Source of the DNA: Candidatus Aquiluna sp. IMCC13023
Lineage (GTDB): Bacteria; Actinomycetota; Actinomycetes; Actinomycetales; Microbacteriaceae
DNA: 64,000 bases
Assembly: GCF_000257665.1 (NCBI RefSeq)
Contig: NZ_AJKR01000003.1
Coordinates: 451,471-515,470, forward strand
Direction of reading: 5' to 3'
Part shown: one piece after another, positions 9,624 to 18,328 of the stretch
How positions within the stretch are numbered: position 1 is the stretch's first letter
How the letters are laid out: each line of letters begins with the position of its first letter
The notes under the pieces: model-generated
What the model saw: only the letters and a program-made list of their open reading frames with translations
The model's database searches: none
Told to the model about the DNA's origin: nothing
Position numbers and translations under genes: made by a program

Positions 9624-9992
9624 TTAGTTTGAAAAATCAATGCCGTAGCCGGAGCACTTTTCGGAGATACTCGCGGTTAGTTCAGCAACCTTATTTGAAG
9701 TTCCCTGTGCGGGGCTTGATTGGCTTAGTTGTTTGGCAAGTTCACCAAGGTCAGCTGCTAATTCAGTCGATAGTAAAAAATCAACCTGATCCCCGACAAT
9801 CGAATCGATTTGAGCCACCACACCCGAGTCAACTAAACCTTGCTCATAGGCCCCAGAAATACCGCTAAGGGTCGAACTGAGAGCCTTGCACGCAGCTGCG
9901 TCTGCTGCCGTGGAGGCTACTTCTTGAATGCTGCAGCCAGCAAGGCCAAATACGCCGATTCCTACAAGAACAGTCAAAGTGAGTTTCTTCAT
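9624..9992 (-). CDS. small predicted lipoprotein, function unknown
   Basis: Starting at ATG 9992 the protein is 122 residues: MKKLT, a hydrophobic run, then the lipobox LAGC with lipidated Cys20. The frame is open 15 codons further upstream, but that would bury the signal peptide, so the inner start is preferred even though no good ribosome site precedes it. The mature part is Ala/Ser-rich, probably helical, with a second Cys pair at the 'AAACKA' and 'SEKCSGY' positions that could form a disulfide outside the membrane. I recognise no family. It sits upstream of glpX on the same strand and divergent from cysK. Confidence 0.7.
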   Translation of the reverse strand: MKKLTLTVLVGIGVFGLAGCSIQEVASTAADAAACKALSSTLSGISGAYEQGLVDSGVVAQIDSIVGDQVDFLLSTELAADLGELAKQLSQSSPAQGTSNKVAELTASISEKCSGYGIDFSN

Positions 9993-10150
9993 CGAGACAA
10001 AGAGTATTTGCGATCCCTTAGCTTTTGACTTAGCCACTCTTGTTATCTGAATACCCGGTGAATACTAAGTAGGTAACAATCCGCAATAAGGACTAATGCG
10101 CCCGTCACTTTAGTTAGAATCTTGTAGCCTCGAAATTTAGGACTGACTTA

Positions 10151-11101
10151 TTGCGTATTTATAAGAACATCACCGAAGTGTTCGGAAACACCCCTCTGGT
10201 AACTCTGAACAAAGTAACCGACGGCGCCAAAGCCACGGTGCTTGCCAAACTTGAGTTCTACAACCCATCGTCTTCCGTGAAGGACCGACTGGGAATTGCA
10301 ATGGTGGATGCCGCAGAAAAATCGGGAGCACTAAAGCCCGGCGGGACTCTAATTGAGGCCACGAGCGGAAACACTGGCATTTCTCTAGCCATGGTCGGTG
10401 CGGCACGCGGCTACAAGACAATCATTGTCATGCCCGACTCCATGAGCATGGAGCGCAAAATCTTGATTCGTGCCTACGGAGCAGAACTAGTACTGACCCC
10501 TGCAGCAGAGGGCATGAAAGGCTCAGTTGCCAAGGCCGATGAATTAGGCAAGACAATCGAAAACGCAGTGATGATGCGTCAGTTTGATAATGAAGCCGGC
10601 CCCGACATTCACCGAAGGACCACCGCCGAAGAAATTTGGGCTGATACCGACGGCCAAGTCGCTGCCCTGGTTGCAGGAAGCGGCACCGGAGGAACGATCA
10701 CTGGAACATCACAGCGTCTAAAAGAACTGAACCCAAAGATAAAAAGCTTCGTTGTTCAACCCGCCGCCTCTCCCCTGCTAACAGGAGGCGACGCAGCCGG
10801 ACACCCCCTTGCCGGAATCGGGCCAAACTTTATCCCATCAATTCTCGATACCGATAGCTATGACGAAGTCATAAGCGTCGAAAACGCCACAGCATTTGAA
10901 TTCGCGAGGCGAACCTCGGCCGAAGAGGGTATTTTGGCTGGAATCTCTTCGGGAGCTGCTCTTTGGGCAGCATGCCAGGTGGCAACTCGACCGGAGTTTG
11001 CCGGCAAGCAGATAGTGGTGATAGTTCCCTCATTTGGTGAGCGCTATGTGTCTTCAACTCTTTACCGTGACCTGCAAGATGAATACCAGAGCAAGAATTG
11101 A
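10151..11101 (+). CDS. cysK: cysteine synthase A (O-acetylserine sulfhydrylase)
   Basis: A PLP enzyme that makes L-cysteine from O-acetylserine and sulfide. The 316-residue protein has the cofactor lysine in NPSSSVKDR (Lys44), the substrate loop [13 protein letters not shown] and the phosphate-binding SGTGGTITG. The start is TTG 10151, preceded by TAGGA with an 8-base spacer. The next gene, cysE, overlaps by four bases, so the two enzymes of the pathway are co-translated. The upstream 158 bases contain only a weak promoter-like pair, so regulation cannot be assigned. Confidence 0.97.
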   Translation: MRIYKNITEVFGNTPLVTLNKVTDGAKATVLAKLEFYNPSSSVKDRLGIAMVDAAEKSGALKPGGTLIEATSGNTGISLAMVGAARGYKTIIVMPDSMSMERKILIRAYGAELVLTPAAEGMKGSVAKADELGKTIENAVMMRQFDNEAGPDIHRRTTAEEIWADTDGQVAALVAGSGTGGTITGTSQRLKELNPKIKSFVVQPAASPLLTGGDAAGHPLAGIGPNFIPSILDTDSYDEVISVENATAFEFARRTSAEEGILAGISSGAALWAACQVATRPEFAGKQIVVIVPSFGERYVSSTLYRDLQDEYQSKN

Positions 11102-11628
11102 GCATTAGGGAAGACATTCGCGCCGGACTTGAGCGCGATCCAGCCACATTGAGTGCATGGGAACTGTGGTTCACATCCGCGGGACTTCACGCGGTTTGGC
11201 TATATCGCCTAGCTCACAGATTGTGGAAGCTCCGGCTTCGCACGCTGTCAAGAATGATCTCAAACCACGCTAAATTCTTCACTGCAATTGAGATTCACCC
11301 CGGTGCGACAATCGGGAGACGGTTCGTGATTGATCACGGCGTCGGCGTTGTAATTGGTGAAACAGCAGTGATAGGCGACGATGTATTGGTTTACCACGGC
11401 GTAACCTTGGGCGGTAAAACCCTAGACCCAGTAAAGCGCCACCCAACGGTTGGAGATCGAGTAATTATTGGTGCGGGGGCAAAGCTGATTGGCAATATCA
11501 ACATTGGTAATGATTGCGCCGTTGGCGCTAACGCCGTAGTCACCAAGGACATGCCAGCCGGCACTGTTGCGGTCGGTGTTAATGCCAGATTGCTGAATAT
11601 TACCGGAGACGATCTGTACCTGATCTAG
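11098..11628 (+). CDS. cysE: serine O-acetyltransferase, short form
   Basis: CysE transfers acetyl from acetyl-CoA to L-serine, giving the substrate for CysK. At 176 residues it is the short form that lacks most of the N-terminal helical domain of the E. coli enzyme. The left-handed beta-helix hexapeptide repeats are clear: [50 protein letters not shown], with the catalytic His in IDHG. The TTG start overlaps the cysK TGA (TTGA). The tail ends in a short polar stretch (ITGDDLYLI), which could in principle engage CysK, since a C-terminal Ile is the known CysK contact of CysE; that is inference. Confidence 0.96.
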   Translation: MSIREDIRAGLERDPATLSAWELWFTSAGLHAVWLYRLAHRLWKLRLRTLSRMISNHAKFFTAIEIHPGATIGRRFVIDHGVGVVIGETAVIGDDVLVYHGVTLGGKTLDPVKRHPTVGDRVIIGAGAKLIGNINIGNDCAVGANAVVTKDMPAGTVAVGVNARLLNITGDDLYLI

Positions 11629-11665
11629 CTCCTAAAATGCTTCCGAAGCCCATTCGAAATTCCGA

Positions 11666-12562
11666 TTAGGCCGGAGTTTCTGGAATCTCTCTTTTTTTCT
11701 CAGTGCCCCCGGCTAAGTAAAGACCTATAGCAATAAGCGGTAATCCAACGGCCAGCCCGATGGTGATCGGCTCGTTCAAAAATACGATACCCAAAGAAAG
11801 CGCGACGGCGGTGTTGACGTAGGTAATCAGAGTGGCTCTGACTGGACCAACCTCTTGAATCAACATGAAGAAAACCACAAACGCCAACGCGGAACACACC
11901 AGACCCAAAACTATGATCGCCCAAATGCTCGAGGTGGTCGCCAGAGCCAGCTCATCACCCAAGCCGGGCAAAGAAAATGGCGCGTAGATGATTGAAACCA
12001 TCGCCATGCTGACACCAATTACTCCTGCGCTCGGAACATGGTTTAGCTTTCTGCTTGCGATAATCGGGGCGATCGAGTAACCAACCGCAGCCAAGATGAC
12101 CATCATCACAAATAGCGGGTTCACTGCCCCTAAGAATGAGTCAATTCCAACCAAGACAACCACACCGAAGAAGCCGATAAGCATTCCAGCCAACGAGCGT
12201 GGACGAAGAGCCTTTCGGTCTTTCAGGAAGATAGCCAGCACCGCTACTGCAAAAAACGGCACGGTAGCAATCAGTAGGCCTGCAAGACCGGAAGATATAT
12301 TTTTCTCAGCCTCGGTAATCAAGAACCAAGGGCCTACCATCTCGATGAGTCCAAACATCACCACATAAGGCCATGCTTTTAGCGCTGGCTTTAGCCCCCC
12401 GGTCAAAGCAGCGTAAGGAATCAGAACCAGTGCGCCAAGAAACGTCCTGGCAAACACAATTGTTGGCGTTGAGAAACTTTCTAAGGCAAGTGCGATAAAG
12501 AAGTATGGAAGGCCCCAAAATAGGCCAGCCATTGAAAAAAGAACCAAGCCTCTTGTCGACAC
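11666..12562 (-). CDS. EamA/DMT-family transporter
   Basis: A 298-residue membrane protein with ten predicted helices in two EamA repeats (about residues 5-135 and 145-285). The drug/metabolite-transporter layout is typical, including the conserved Pro and Glu of FLNEPITIGLAVG in the last repeat. Members export amino acids, metabolites or drugs; substrate unknown. The start is GTG 12562 with only a weak upstream ribosome site. It is divergent from the nitroreductase gene across 54 bases and ends 37 bases from the convergent cysE. Confidence 0.88.
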   Translation of the reverse strand: MSTRGLVLFSMAGLFWGLPYFFIALALESFSTPTIVFARTFLGALVLIPYAALTGGLKPALKAWPYVVMFGLIEMVGPWFLITEAEKNISSGLAGLLIATVPFFAVAVLAIFLKDRKALRPRSLAGMLIGFFGVVVLVGIDSFLGAVNPLFVMMVILAAVGYSIAPIIASRKLNHVPSAGVIGVSMAMVSIIYAPFSLPGLGDELALATTSSIWAIIVLGLVCSALAFVVFFMLIQEVGPVRATLITYVNTAVALSLGIVFLNEPITIGLAVGLPLIAIGLYLAGGTEKKREIPETPA

Positions 12563-12616
12563 CTGCCAATAGTAGCGTCTAGGACTAATAGTCAGTGAAC
12601 TAGAGTTGGGGCAATC

Positions 12617-13216
12617 ATGACTAACGACTTACTAAATAAACCTGCCGAAACCACCGCCGAATTACACCCCTTGATCCGTGACCGGTGGAGTCCGAGAATC
12701 TTTGATTCAAGCTACAAAATGTCTGACGCCGAAGCTCTGGGCCTTGGCGAAGCCTTCCGTTGGAGCCCGTCGAGTAGCAACCACCAAAATTGGCACGTGG
12801 TAATTCTGAGATCTGGAACCGATCTCTTTGTGGAAATGTCAGAATCAGGACTCAAGGGATTTAACCAAGCGTGGGCGCCACAGGGCTCTGCCTATGCGGT
12901 GTTGCTGGCCGATACAAAATTTGATGGTGAACCAAGAAGTCAAGCTGCAACCCACTTTGACGTTGGCCTTGCAGCCAGCCAGCTGGTTACCCAAACCGAA
13001 GCCATGGGACTTAAGGCCCACTATATGGGAGGCATCAATCCCGATATCGTCTCAGACATAGTCGGCGCTAAGGGCCGCGATGTTATCTGCGTGATTGCAA
13101 TTGGCAAGCAAGGAAAAATCGACAACCAGAGCCCGGAGTTAGTTCAGCGTGAAGTAGCGACGCGAACTCGCAGAGACCCGTCCGAAATCTATTCAATAGA
13201 TTCCAAAATCGCTTAG
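12617..13216 (+). CDS. nitroreductase-family FMN oxidoreductase
   Basis: A 199-residue protein of the nitroreductase fold. The N-terminal FMN-binding arginines lie in IRDRWSPRIFD, and the WSPSSSNHQNWHVVIL segment (about 53-68) matches the conserved region after the second helix. The MGGINPD stretch and the C-terminal TRTRRDP are also typical. Members reduce quinones, flavins or nitro compounds using NAD(P)H; the physiological substrate is not predictable. ATG 12617 follows a GGGG-containing ribosome site. The 3' end overlaps the convergent typA by four bases. Confidence 0.86.
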   Translation: MTNDLLNKPAETTAELHPLIRDRWSPRIFDSSYKMSDAEALGLGEAFRWSPSSSNHQNWHVVILRSGTDLFVEMSESGLKGFNQAWAPQGSAYAVLLADTKFDGEPRSQAATHFDVGLAASQLVTQTEAMGLKAHYMGGINPDIVSDIVGAKGRDVICVIAIGKQGKIDNQSPELVQREVATRTRRDPSEIYSIDSKIA

Positions 13217-15114
13217 TTCTCTGAAGCGCGCTTTCTAGCAGATGCGTGGCGTGCTCGGACGTTCGCATCAAGCTCCAGCTTTCGGATTCTGGTGGCTTCG
13301 GGCGTAACCTCAACACATTCGTCTTCGCGAGCAAATTCGAGGCACTCTTCCAAAGAAAGCTTCTTGGGAGGGGTTAGGCCAACAAAGTTATCAGCTGAAG
13401 CAGCTCGCATGTTTGTCAGCTGCTTTTCCTTGGTGATGTTGATGTCCATGTCATCAGCCCTGGAATTTTCTCCAACGACCATTCCTGCATAGACCTCGCT
13501 GGTTGGCTCCACAAAGAATGATCCGCGCTCTTGAAGTGCGATCATCGCAAATGGTGTTGCAACACCGGCACGATCTGAAACCAAGGATCCATTCTGACGA
13601 GTAATAATCGGTCCGAACCACGGCTCGTAGCCGGCGGCCAGTGCGTTCGCGATACCAGCGCCCTTTGTTATGGTCAAGAACTCAGTTCTAAATCCGATAA
13701 GTCCGCGTGATGGAACCATGAACTCAATTCGTACCCATCCAGTGCCATTGTTGGTCATGTTGACCATGCGGCCCTTGCGAGCGGCCAGAAGCTGCGTGAC
13801 AGCACCCAAGAACTCGTCTGGAGTGTCAATGGTCAGGTCTTCAACCGGCTCGTGAACCTTGCCATCGACCTTCTTGGTAACTACCTGTGGCTTACCAACT
13901 GTTAGCTCATAACCCTCGCGACGCATCTGCTCAACAAGAATGGCTAGTGCAAGCTCACCTCGCCCCTGAACCTCCCAGGCGTCTGGACGCTCGGTTGGAA
14001 GGACTTGAATCGAAACGTTACCAATCAGCTCGCGGTCTAGGCGGTCTTTCACCAAACGAGCGGTTACTTTGGCACCCTTGACCCGGCCTGCCATAGGAGA
14101 GGTATTAATGCCGACGGTCATCGAGATCGCAGGATCGTCAACTGTAATTCGTGGAAGCGGGCGAACATCATTGGGGTCACAAAGTGACTCACCGATGGTG
14201 ATGTCTTCGATACCAGCAACAGCGACAATGTCGCCAGGGCCGGCGCTATCGATTGGCATTCTTTCAAGAGCCTTTGTTCCAAGCAGCTCTGTAATCTTCA
14301 CGTTCTGCGTGGTCCCATCCTGACGAGCCCAGGCAACTGTCTGGCCCTTCTTGATTTCGCCGTTGAAGATCCTAAGCAAGGCTAGGCGACCAAGGAATGG
14401 GGAGGAGTCAAGGTTGGTGACGTGTGCTTGCAGTGGTGCACCCTCTTCGTAAGAAGGAGCCGGAATGTACTTCAAGATTGCTTCAAACAGTGGCTCTAGG
14501 TCCTCCGAGTCCGGAAACTCTCCATCGGCTGGCTTGTTTAGTGATGCCCGACCAGCTCGGCCTGAAGCATAAATAACAGGAAGATCCAAAATTGCATCGA
14601 CATCCAAGTCTGGAATGGTGTCATGCAAATCAGAGGCGAGGCCTAGGAGTAGGTCGTGACTTTCCTCAACTACCTCGTCGATTCTGGCGTCCGGACGATC
14701 GGTCTTGTTTACAAGTAGCACCACAGGCAGTCTTGCTTCAAGTGCCTTACGAAGCACGAAACGGGTTTGTGGCAATGGGCCCTCTGATGCATCAACTAGA
14801 AGTAGTACACCGTCGACCATGGACAAACCGCGCTCAACTTCGCCACCAAAATCGGCGTGACCCGGGGTGTCAATAACGTTTAGGACGATCGACTCGCCCT
14901 TGGCTGCAGGTCCTTCATAGCGCACCGCAGTGTTCTTGGCGAGGATGGTAATTCCCTTTTCACGCTCAAGGTCACCGGAGTCCATGACGCGCTCGTCCTG
15001 TGTTCCGTGGGAGGCGAAAGAGCCAGTCTGGCGCAACATGGCGTCCACCAAAGTAGTCTTACCGTGGTCCACGTGGGCGACGATGGCTAGGTTCCTGAGC
15101 GCGTTGTTTTTCAT
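13213..15114 (-). CDS. typA: translational GTPase TypA/BipA
   Basis: A 633-residue ribosome-associated GTPase of the EF-G family, implicated in ribosome assembly and stress adaptation. G1 is AHVDHGKTT near residue 13, the switch I region includes EREKGITI, G3 is [15 protein letters not shown] and G4 is NKTDRP. Domains II, III and V follow, and the C-terminal domain unique to BipA ends in a basic tail ([13 protein letters not shown]). Start at ATG 15114. It diverges from the P-loop protein gene across 86 bases that contain no convincing promoter pair. Confidence 0.96.
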   Translation of the reverse strand: MKNNALRNLAIVAHVDHGKTTLVDAMLRQTGSFASHGTQDERVMDSGDLEREKGITILAKNTAVRYEGPAAKGESIVLNVIDTPGHADFGGEVERGLSMVDGVLLLVDASEGPLPQTRFVLRKALEARLPVVLLVNKTDRPDARIDEVVEESHDLLLGLASDLHDTIPDLDVDAILDLPVIYASGRAGRASLNKPADGEFPDSEDLEPLFEAILKYIPAPSYEEGAPLQAHVTNLDSSPFLGRLALLRIFNGEIKKGQTVAWARQDGTTQNVKITELLGTKALERMPIDSAGPGDIVAVAGIEDITIGESLCDPNDVRPLPRITVDDPAISMTVGINTSPMAGRVKGAKVTARLVKDRLDRELIGNVSIQVLPTERPDAWEVQGRGELALAILVEQMRREGYELTVGKPQVVTKKVDGKVHEPVEDLTIDTPDEFLGAVTQLLAARKGRMVNMTNNGTGWVRIEFMVPSRGLIGFRTEFLTITKGAGIANALAAGYEPWFGPIITRQNGSLVSDRAGVATPFAMIALQERGSFFVEPTSEVYAGMVVGENSRADDMDINITKEKQLTNMRAASADNFVGLTPPKKLSLEECLEFAREDECVEVTPEATRIRKLELDANVRARHASARKRASEN

Positions 15115-15200
15115 TTTTATATAGACCTTGGGTTGGTAAAATTCTGAGGAGGCTGGAATAGCCTTTCTAAGCTTACGGGTATTCCGCCTAAACTCGCCAT

Positions 15201-15797
15201 ATGCCGCGAAATTTGCTTAGCTACGAAGACGCCTTGATATCGGTTCATTCCAAGCTCGACGTCCTTATAAATACAAAAAACACATCAATAGTTCTGATTG
15301 ACGGCAGAGCCGGGTCCGGAAAGTCGCGCTTCGCCGGTCAGCTCGCGGACCTAATCTTTCAATCCGAGAAGCAACTCCCCAAGCTAATCCACATGGACGA
15401 TCTATATCCGGGATGGCATGGCCTTAGGGCAGGGTCGGCTTATCTGAACCGAAGCATCCTTGGGCCCATTTCTAAAGGAAAGCAAGCCAATTGGCAGGTC
15501 TGGGATTGGCAACTTGGCGAGCGAGGCATGGCAAACGAGCCAGCAAATGGTTGGCGCAGTTTTGAAGGCGGCAACCTAGTTATTGTCGAGGGCTGCGGTT
15601 CTGTGTCTTTGGCATCCAGCGAACAAGCGGACCTGACCATCTGGATGGAAAGCGATTCAAGCCAGAGAAAGTCGCGATTCTCGAAAAGAGATCAGGGACA
15701 GTTTGACTCTTATTGGGACACTTGGTCTATTCAAGAAGATGAGTTTTACGGGGAAGAACAATCAGGCAAGTTGTGCGAGATTTGGGTTCAAAACTAG
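15201..15797 (+). CDS. P-loop nucleoside-kinase-like protein
   Basis: The 198-residue protein has a Walker A motif GRAGSGKS at 35-42 followed by the helix SRFAGQLADL. An acidic motif (HMDDLYPGWHG, about 69-79) resembles the substrate region of uridine kinases, and LVIVEGCGS matches the third strand of that fold. Related Micrococcales proteins are annotated as uridine kinase-like or ATP-binding; the true substrate is unknown. The C-terminal third is poor in known motifs. It overlaps the convergent DedA gene by four bases. Confidence 0.75.
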   Translation: MPRNLLSYEDALISVHSKLDVLINTKNTSIVLIDGRAGSGKSRFAGQLADLIFQSEKQLPKLIHMDDLYPGWHGLRAGSAYLNRSILGPISKGKQANWQVWDWQLGERGMANEPANGWRSFEGGNLVIVEGCGSVSLASSEQADLTIWMESDSSQRKSRFSKRDQGQFDSYWDTWSIQEDEFYGEEQSGKLCEIWVQN

Positions 15798-16429
15798 ACG
15801 CGGTTCGCCCGCCAAGTTCGAACTCCAGCAATAACGCTGAGGGTGATTACAACAAGTGCGATTATGTAGACCGCAGATCTGACGCCCGGGATCGAATAGG
15901 TAAAGTAACCGGCGATCGTTAGGCCCGATCCCCAGACAACCGCACCAACTGCGTTTGCACTGAAAAACTTGTAGTAGTTCATCCTGCTAATGCCGGCCAG
16001 TGCGGGCATTATTACTCTGCCCCAGGGCACAAACCTTGCAACAACAATTGACCACCAGCCGTAGCGCTCGTAAAACTGATCTGACCTGACTATGGCTTTC
16101 TGCAGCCATTTGCCCTGACGCTTATCGAGGTAAGGGCGTCCATAGTGCCGACCGAGAGTGTAGCCAACCTGGTCTCCGAGCCAGGCGGCTACGCCGACTC
16201 CTATAACCATGACAAAAATGTTTATTGAATCAGCGTTGGCTGCCGCAACTAGGCCAGCGGCAAACACCAAAGAGTCCCCGGTTATAAATGGGATAAAGGC
16301 ACCTATGAACAAGCCGGTTCCGGCGAATACGAGGCCAAAAACAACTGTGTAAAAAAGAATTGGACCGATTGAATCGAACCAACTGACGATATCGTCAGAG
16401 ACTGAAAGGCGGATTGCGGTCGAAAGCAC
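15794..16429 (-). CDS. DedA-family membrane protein
   Basis: A 211-residue integral membrane protein (SNARE-associated/VTT domain). Typical DedA motifs are GAFIPFITGDSLVFAAG, AAWLGDQVGYTLGRHYG and RFVPWGRVIMPALAGISRM, the last with the conserved arginines needed for transport in E. coli relatives. Some DedA proteins flip phospholipids or undecaprenyl phosphate and depend on the proton motive force; which applies here is unknown. Translation starts at GTG 16429 with a weak ribosome site. It is divergent from the 184-residue gene across 147 bases. Confidence 0.9.
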   Translation of the reverse strand: MLSTAIRLSVSDDIVSWFDSIGPILFYTVVFGLVFAGTGLFIGAFIPFITGDSLVFAAGLVAAANADSINIFVMVIGVGVAAWLGDQVGYTLGRHYGRPYLDKRQGKWLQKAIVRSDQFYERYGWWSIVVARFVPWGRVIMPALAGISRMNYYKFFSANAVGAVVWGSGLTIAGYFTYSIPGVRSAVYIIALVVITLSVIAGVRTWRANRV

Positions 16430-16576
16430 TGCCTAATTCTATCTTGGTAATTTTACAAAAAAGCTTGAGTGCTAAAGCCAGACCCCCCTTGCTTTTTTGC
16501 AAGAAGCGACACGATGCCAATCCGGCCCGCATGAGCCGCACTTGCCAGAAGGCAACTTGGAGGAGACGATATAGCA

Positions 16577-17131
16577 ATGAATCTCGATTCGGTGAGCGCC
16601 GAAACCAAAGCCTTGATCGCTTCGGCAGCAGACCGATTGTTGGCCGCTGGTGCAAACCCGGAGCAGCTTGCAGTATCGACGCCTGCTCGCAGACTTCTTG
16701 GAATCCTCCCTCGCTCTGCTTCGTACAAAAAGGCAGGCGAGGGCTTTTTGCTTGGCGCGCTTGTGGTCACTACTCATGGGGATGTGTTTGAACCAGGCTT
16801 GATAATCAGGGCGAGCCTCAAGGTTTTTCCAGGACATCAGGCTCAGAGCGCTCAAGAACGCCTGGAACTTAGGAGAAAACTTCTGGCCGCTAAATTTCCA
16901 GAGGACAGCGCCGTCTTAATTGACCCTCGTCGACTGCCGATAGATGACTTGGATCAACTGGCAAAGGAAAATGGACCGCTGGTGCTTAAAGAAATAGTTG
17001 TCGACGGGATTCGAACCCAGCAACTTCTGGTCCGCTGGATGTCAACTGCTTCAGACTCGGATCTTCGACCGCTCAAAGATTACCTGAATGAGCGGGTTGA
17101 GTTGGCAGTAACCGGAATCACCGAAGCGTAA
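16577..17131 (+). CDS. conserved hypothetical protein (184 residues)
   Basis: ATG 16577 is preceded by a strong ribosome site GGAGGAG (16559-16565), and a small perfect hairpin TTGCC-AGAA-GGCAA lies just before it (16542-16555). The protein is soluble, with a helical N terminus, a central segment around YKKAGEGFLLGALVV that I recall from other Micrococcales hypothetical proteins, and an Arg/Lys-rich middle (ERLELRRKLLAAKFPEDSAV). There are no Cys residues, no signal peptide and no nucleotide-binding motif. I cannot assign a function. The antiporter gene follows after 9 bases, so the two are probably co-transcribed. Confidence 0.75.
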   Translation: MNLDSVSAETKALIASAADRLLAAGANPEQLAVSTPARRLLGILPRSASYKKAGEGFLLGALVVTTHGDVFEPGLIIRASLKVFPGHQAQSAQERLELRRKLLAAKFPEDSAVLIDPRRLPIDDLDQLAKENGPLVLKEIVVDGIRTQQLLVRWMSTASDSDLRPLKDYLNERVELAVTGITEA

Positions 17132-17140
17132 GCTACAAAC

Positions 17141-18256
17141 GTGAATATTTCCGACATTTTGATGGTTATAGCCGGTTTGATACTTCTAATAGCGGGAGGC
17201 GAGGCTCTTGTTCGTGGTGCATCAACACTTGCTTCCAAAGTGGGATTATCTCCACTGGTAATTGGTTTGGTAGTTGTCTCTGCCGCCACCTCCGCTCCTG
17301 AATTTGCGGTAACGGTTGGGGCGGTTCTGGATGGCGAACCTGACCTAGCTGTGGGCAATGTCGTGGGTAGCAATATTGTGAATATTTTGGTGATTCTTGG
17401 AATTTCGGCGATCATCAGTCCGCTGGTCATTAAACGTCAGCTGATTAGGTTCGATATTCCGGTAATGGTGGGGCTATCTCTGTTGCTTGTGCTGGTGAGC
17501 CTGGATGGCAGGATAAGCGTCTTCGATGGGATGTTGTTACTTGCCGTTCTTATTTTCCACATAATCATGAGCATCCTAATCGGCAGGCGAACTGCTATCG
17601 AGCCCGATGACAAGCCAAATGAGCTTCCTCTTAATAGCAAACCCGTATCACTTTGGCTGGCCGTAACCTTACTTGCGGTCGGGATTGGATTATTGGTGCT
17701 TGGAGCTCAATTGTTGGTATCGGGTGCCGTAAATATTGCTACCGGGCTCGGCGTGAGCAGCCTGGTTATTGGACTTACCGTTGTCGCCCTTGGCACCTCG
17801 TTGCCAGAACTTGCAACCTCGATCATTGCAATCAGGCGCGGAGAAAGAGACATGGCGGTTGGAAACATCGTCGGGAGCAACCTTTTTAACATCGGTTTAG
17901 TGCTTGGGCTGCCGGCTGTTATTTTCGGCCAGGGCATTCCTGTCCCCTCCGCAGCGATCGCACTTGACCTTCCTCTAATGCTCGCTGCGGCAGTTGCACT
18001 GCTGCCAATTGCATTCACCGGCTTCATAATTGCGCGTTGGGAAGGCGTGATGTTCGTGGCACTCTATGCCGCCTACACTCTTTATCTCGTGCTGGCATCA
18101 ACAGAGCACGATTCGGCCCAAGGCTTCACGATTATCATGCTGTGGTTTATCTTGCCACTGCTTGCTGTCACCATAATTGCCGTCACTTCGTATGAGGTTG
18201 GTTTACTAAAGGGCCGAAAAGAACGAGGCAATCTCAAAGATGCACGAAGCGGCTAA
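17141..18256 (+). CDS. CaCA-family Na+/Ca2+ (cation/proton) antiporter
   Basis: A 371-residue membrane protein with the two inverted alpha repeats of the calcium/cation antiporter superfamily. Repeat 1 contains VSAATSAPEFAV and GNVVGSNIVNILVILG; repeat 2 contains ALGTSLPELATS and GNIVGSNLFNIGLVLG. The Glu of each repeat, which binds the cation, is present. In repeat 1 the usual GTSxPE reads ATSAPE, a mild departure. An acidic loop (EPDDKPNE) joins the halves and a basic cytosolic tail ends the protein. GTG start at 17141, 9 bases after the preceding gene. Ion choice is not determined. Confidence 0.93.
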   Translation: MNISDILMVIAGLILLIAGGEALVRGASTLASKVGLSPLVIGLVVVSAATSAPEFAVTVGAVLDGEPDLAVGNVVGSNIVNILVILGISAIISPLVIKRQLIRFDIPVMVGLSLLLVLVSLDGRISVFDGMLLLAVLIFHIIMSILIGRRTAIEPDDKPNELPLNSKPVSLWLAVTLLAVGIGLLVLGAQLLVSGAVNIATGLGVSSLVIGLTVVALGTSLPELATSIIAIRRGERDMAVGNIVGSNLFNIGLVLGLPAVIFGQGIPVPSAAIALDLPLMLAAAVALLPIAFTGFIIARWEGVMFVALYAAYTLYLVLASTEHDSAQGFTIIMLWFILPLLAVTIIAVTSYEVGLLKGRKERGNLKDARSG

Positions 18257-18313
18257 CTCGCTGTCAATCTCTTTCTAAGGGGAAAAGCCAAGCTCCACCA
18301 AGTGTCATGGGCG

Positions 18314-18326
18314 TGCAATGCTTGCA
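18314..18326. promoter_or_regulatory. operator-like inverted repeat before the flavoprotein gene
   Basis: TGCAA-TGC-TTGCA is a perfect 5-3-5 inverted repeat whose right arm ends two bases before the ATG at 18329. It occupies the place where a ribosome site would be, and no Shine-Dalgarno sequence is seen there. A protein bound here, or an RNA hairpin, could block expression. No regulator gene is adjacent. The match is short, so chance is possible. Confidence 0.35.
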
Positions 18327-18328
18327 TC

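Noticed and set aside
10040..10068. TTGTTA and TACTAA with 17-base spacing as a cysK promoter
   Set aside because: The -10 element matches only 3 of 6 consensus bases and the leader would be about 75 bases; too weak to list.
16488..16503. Hairpin CTTGC-TTTTTT-GCAAG in the gap between DedA and the unknown gene
   Set aside because: Lies between two divergent starts where a terminator makes no sense and the stem is only 5 bp.
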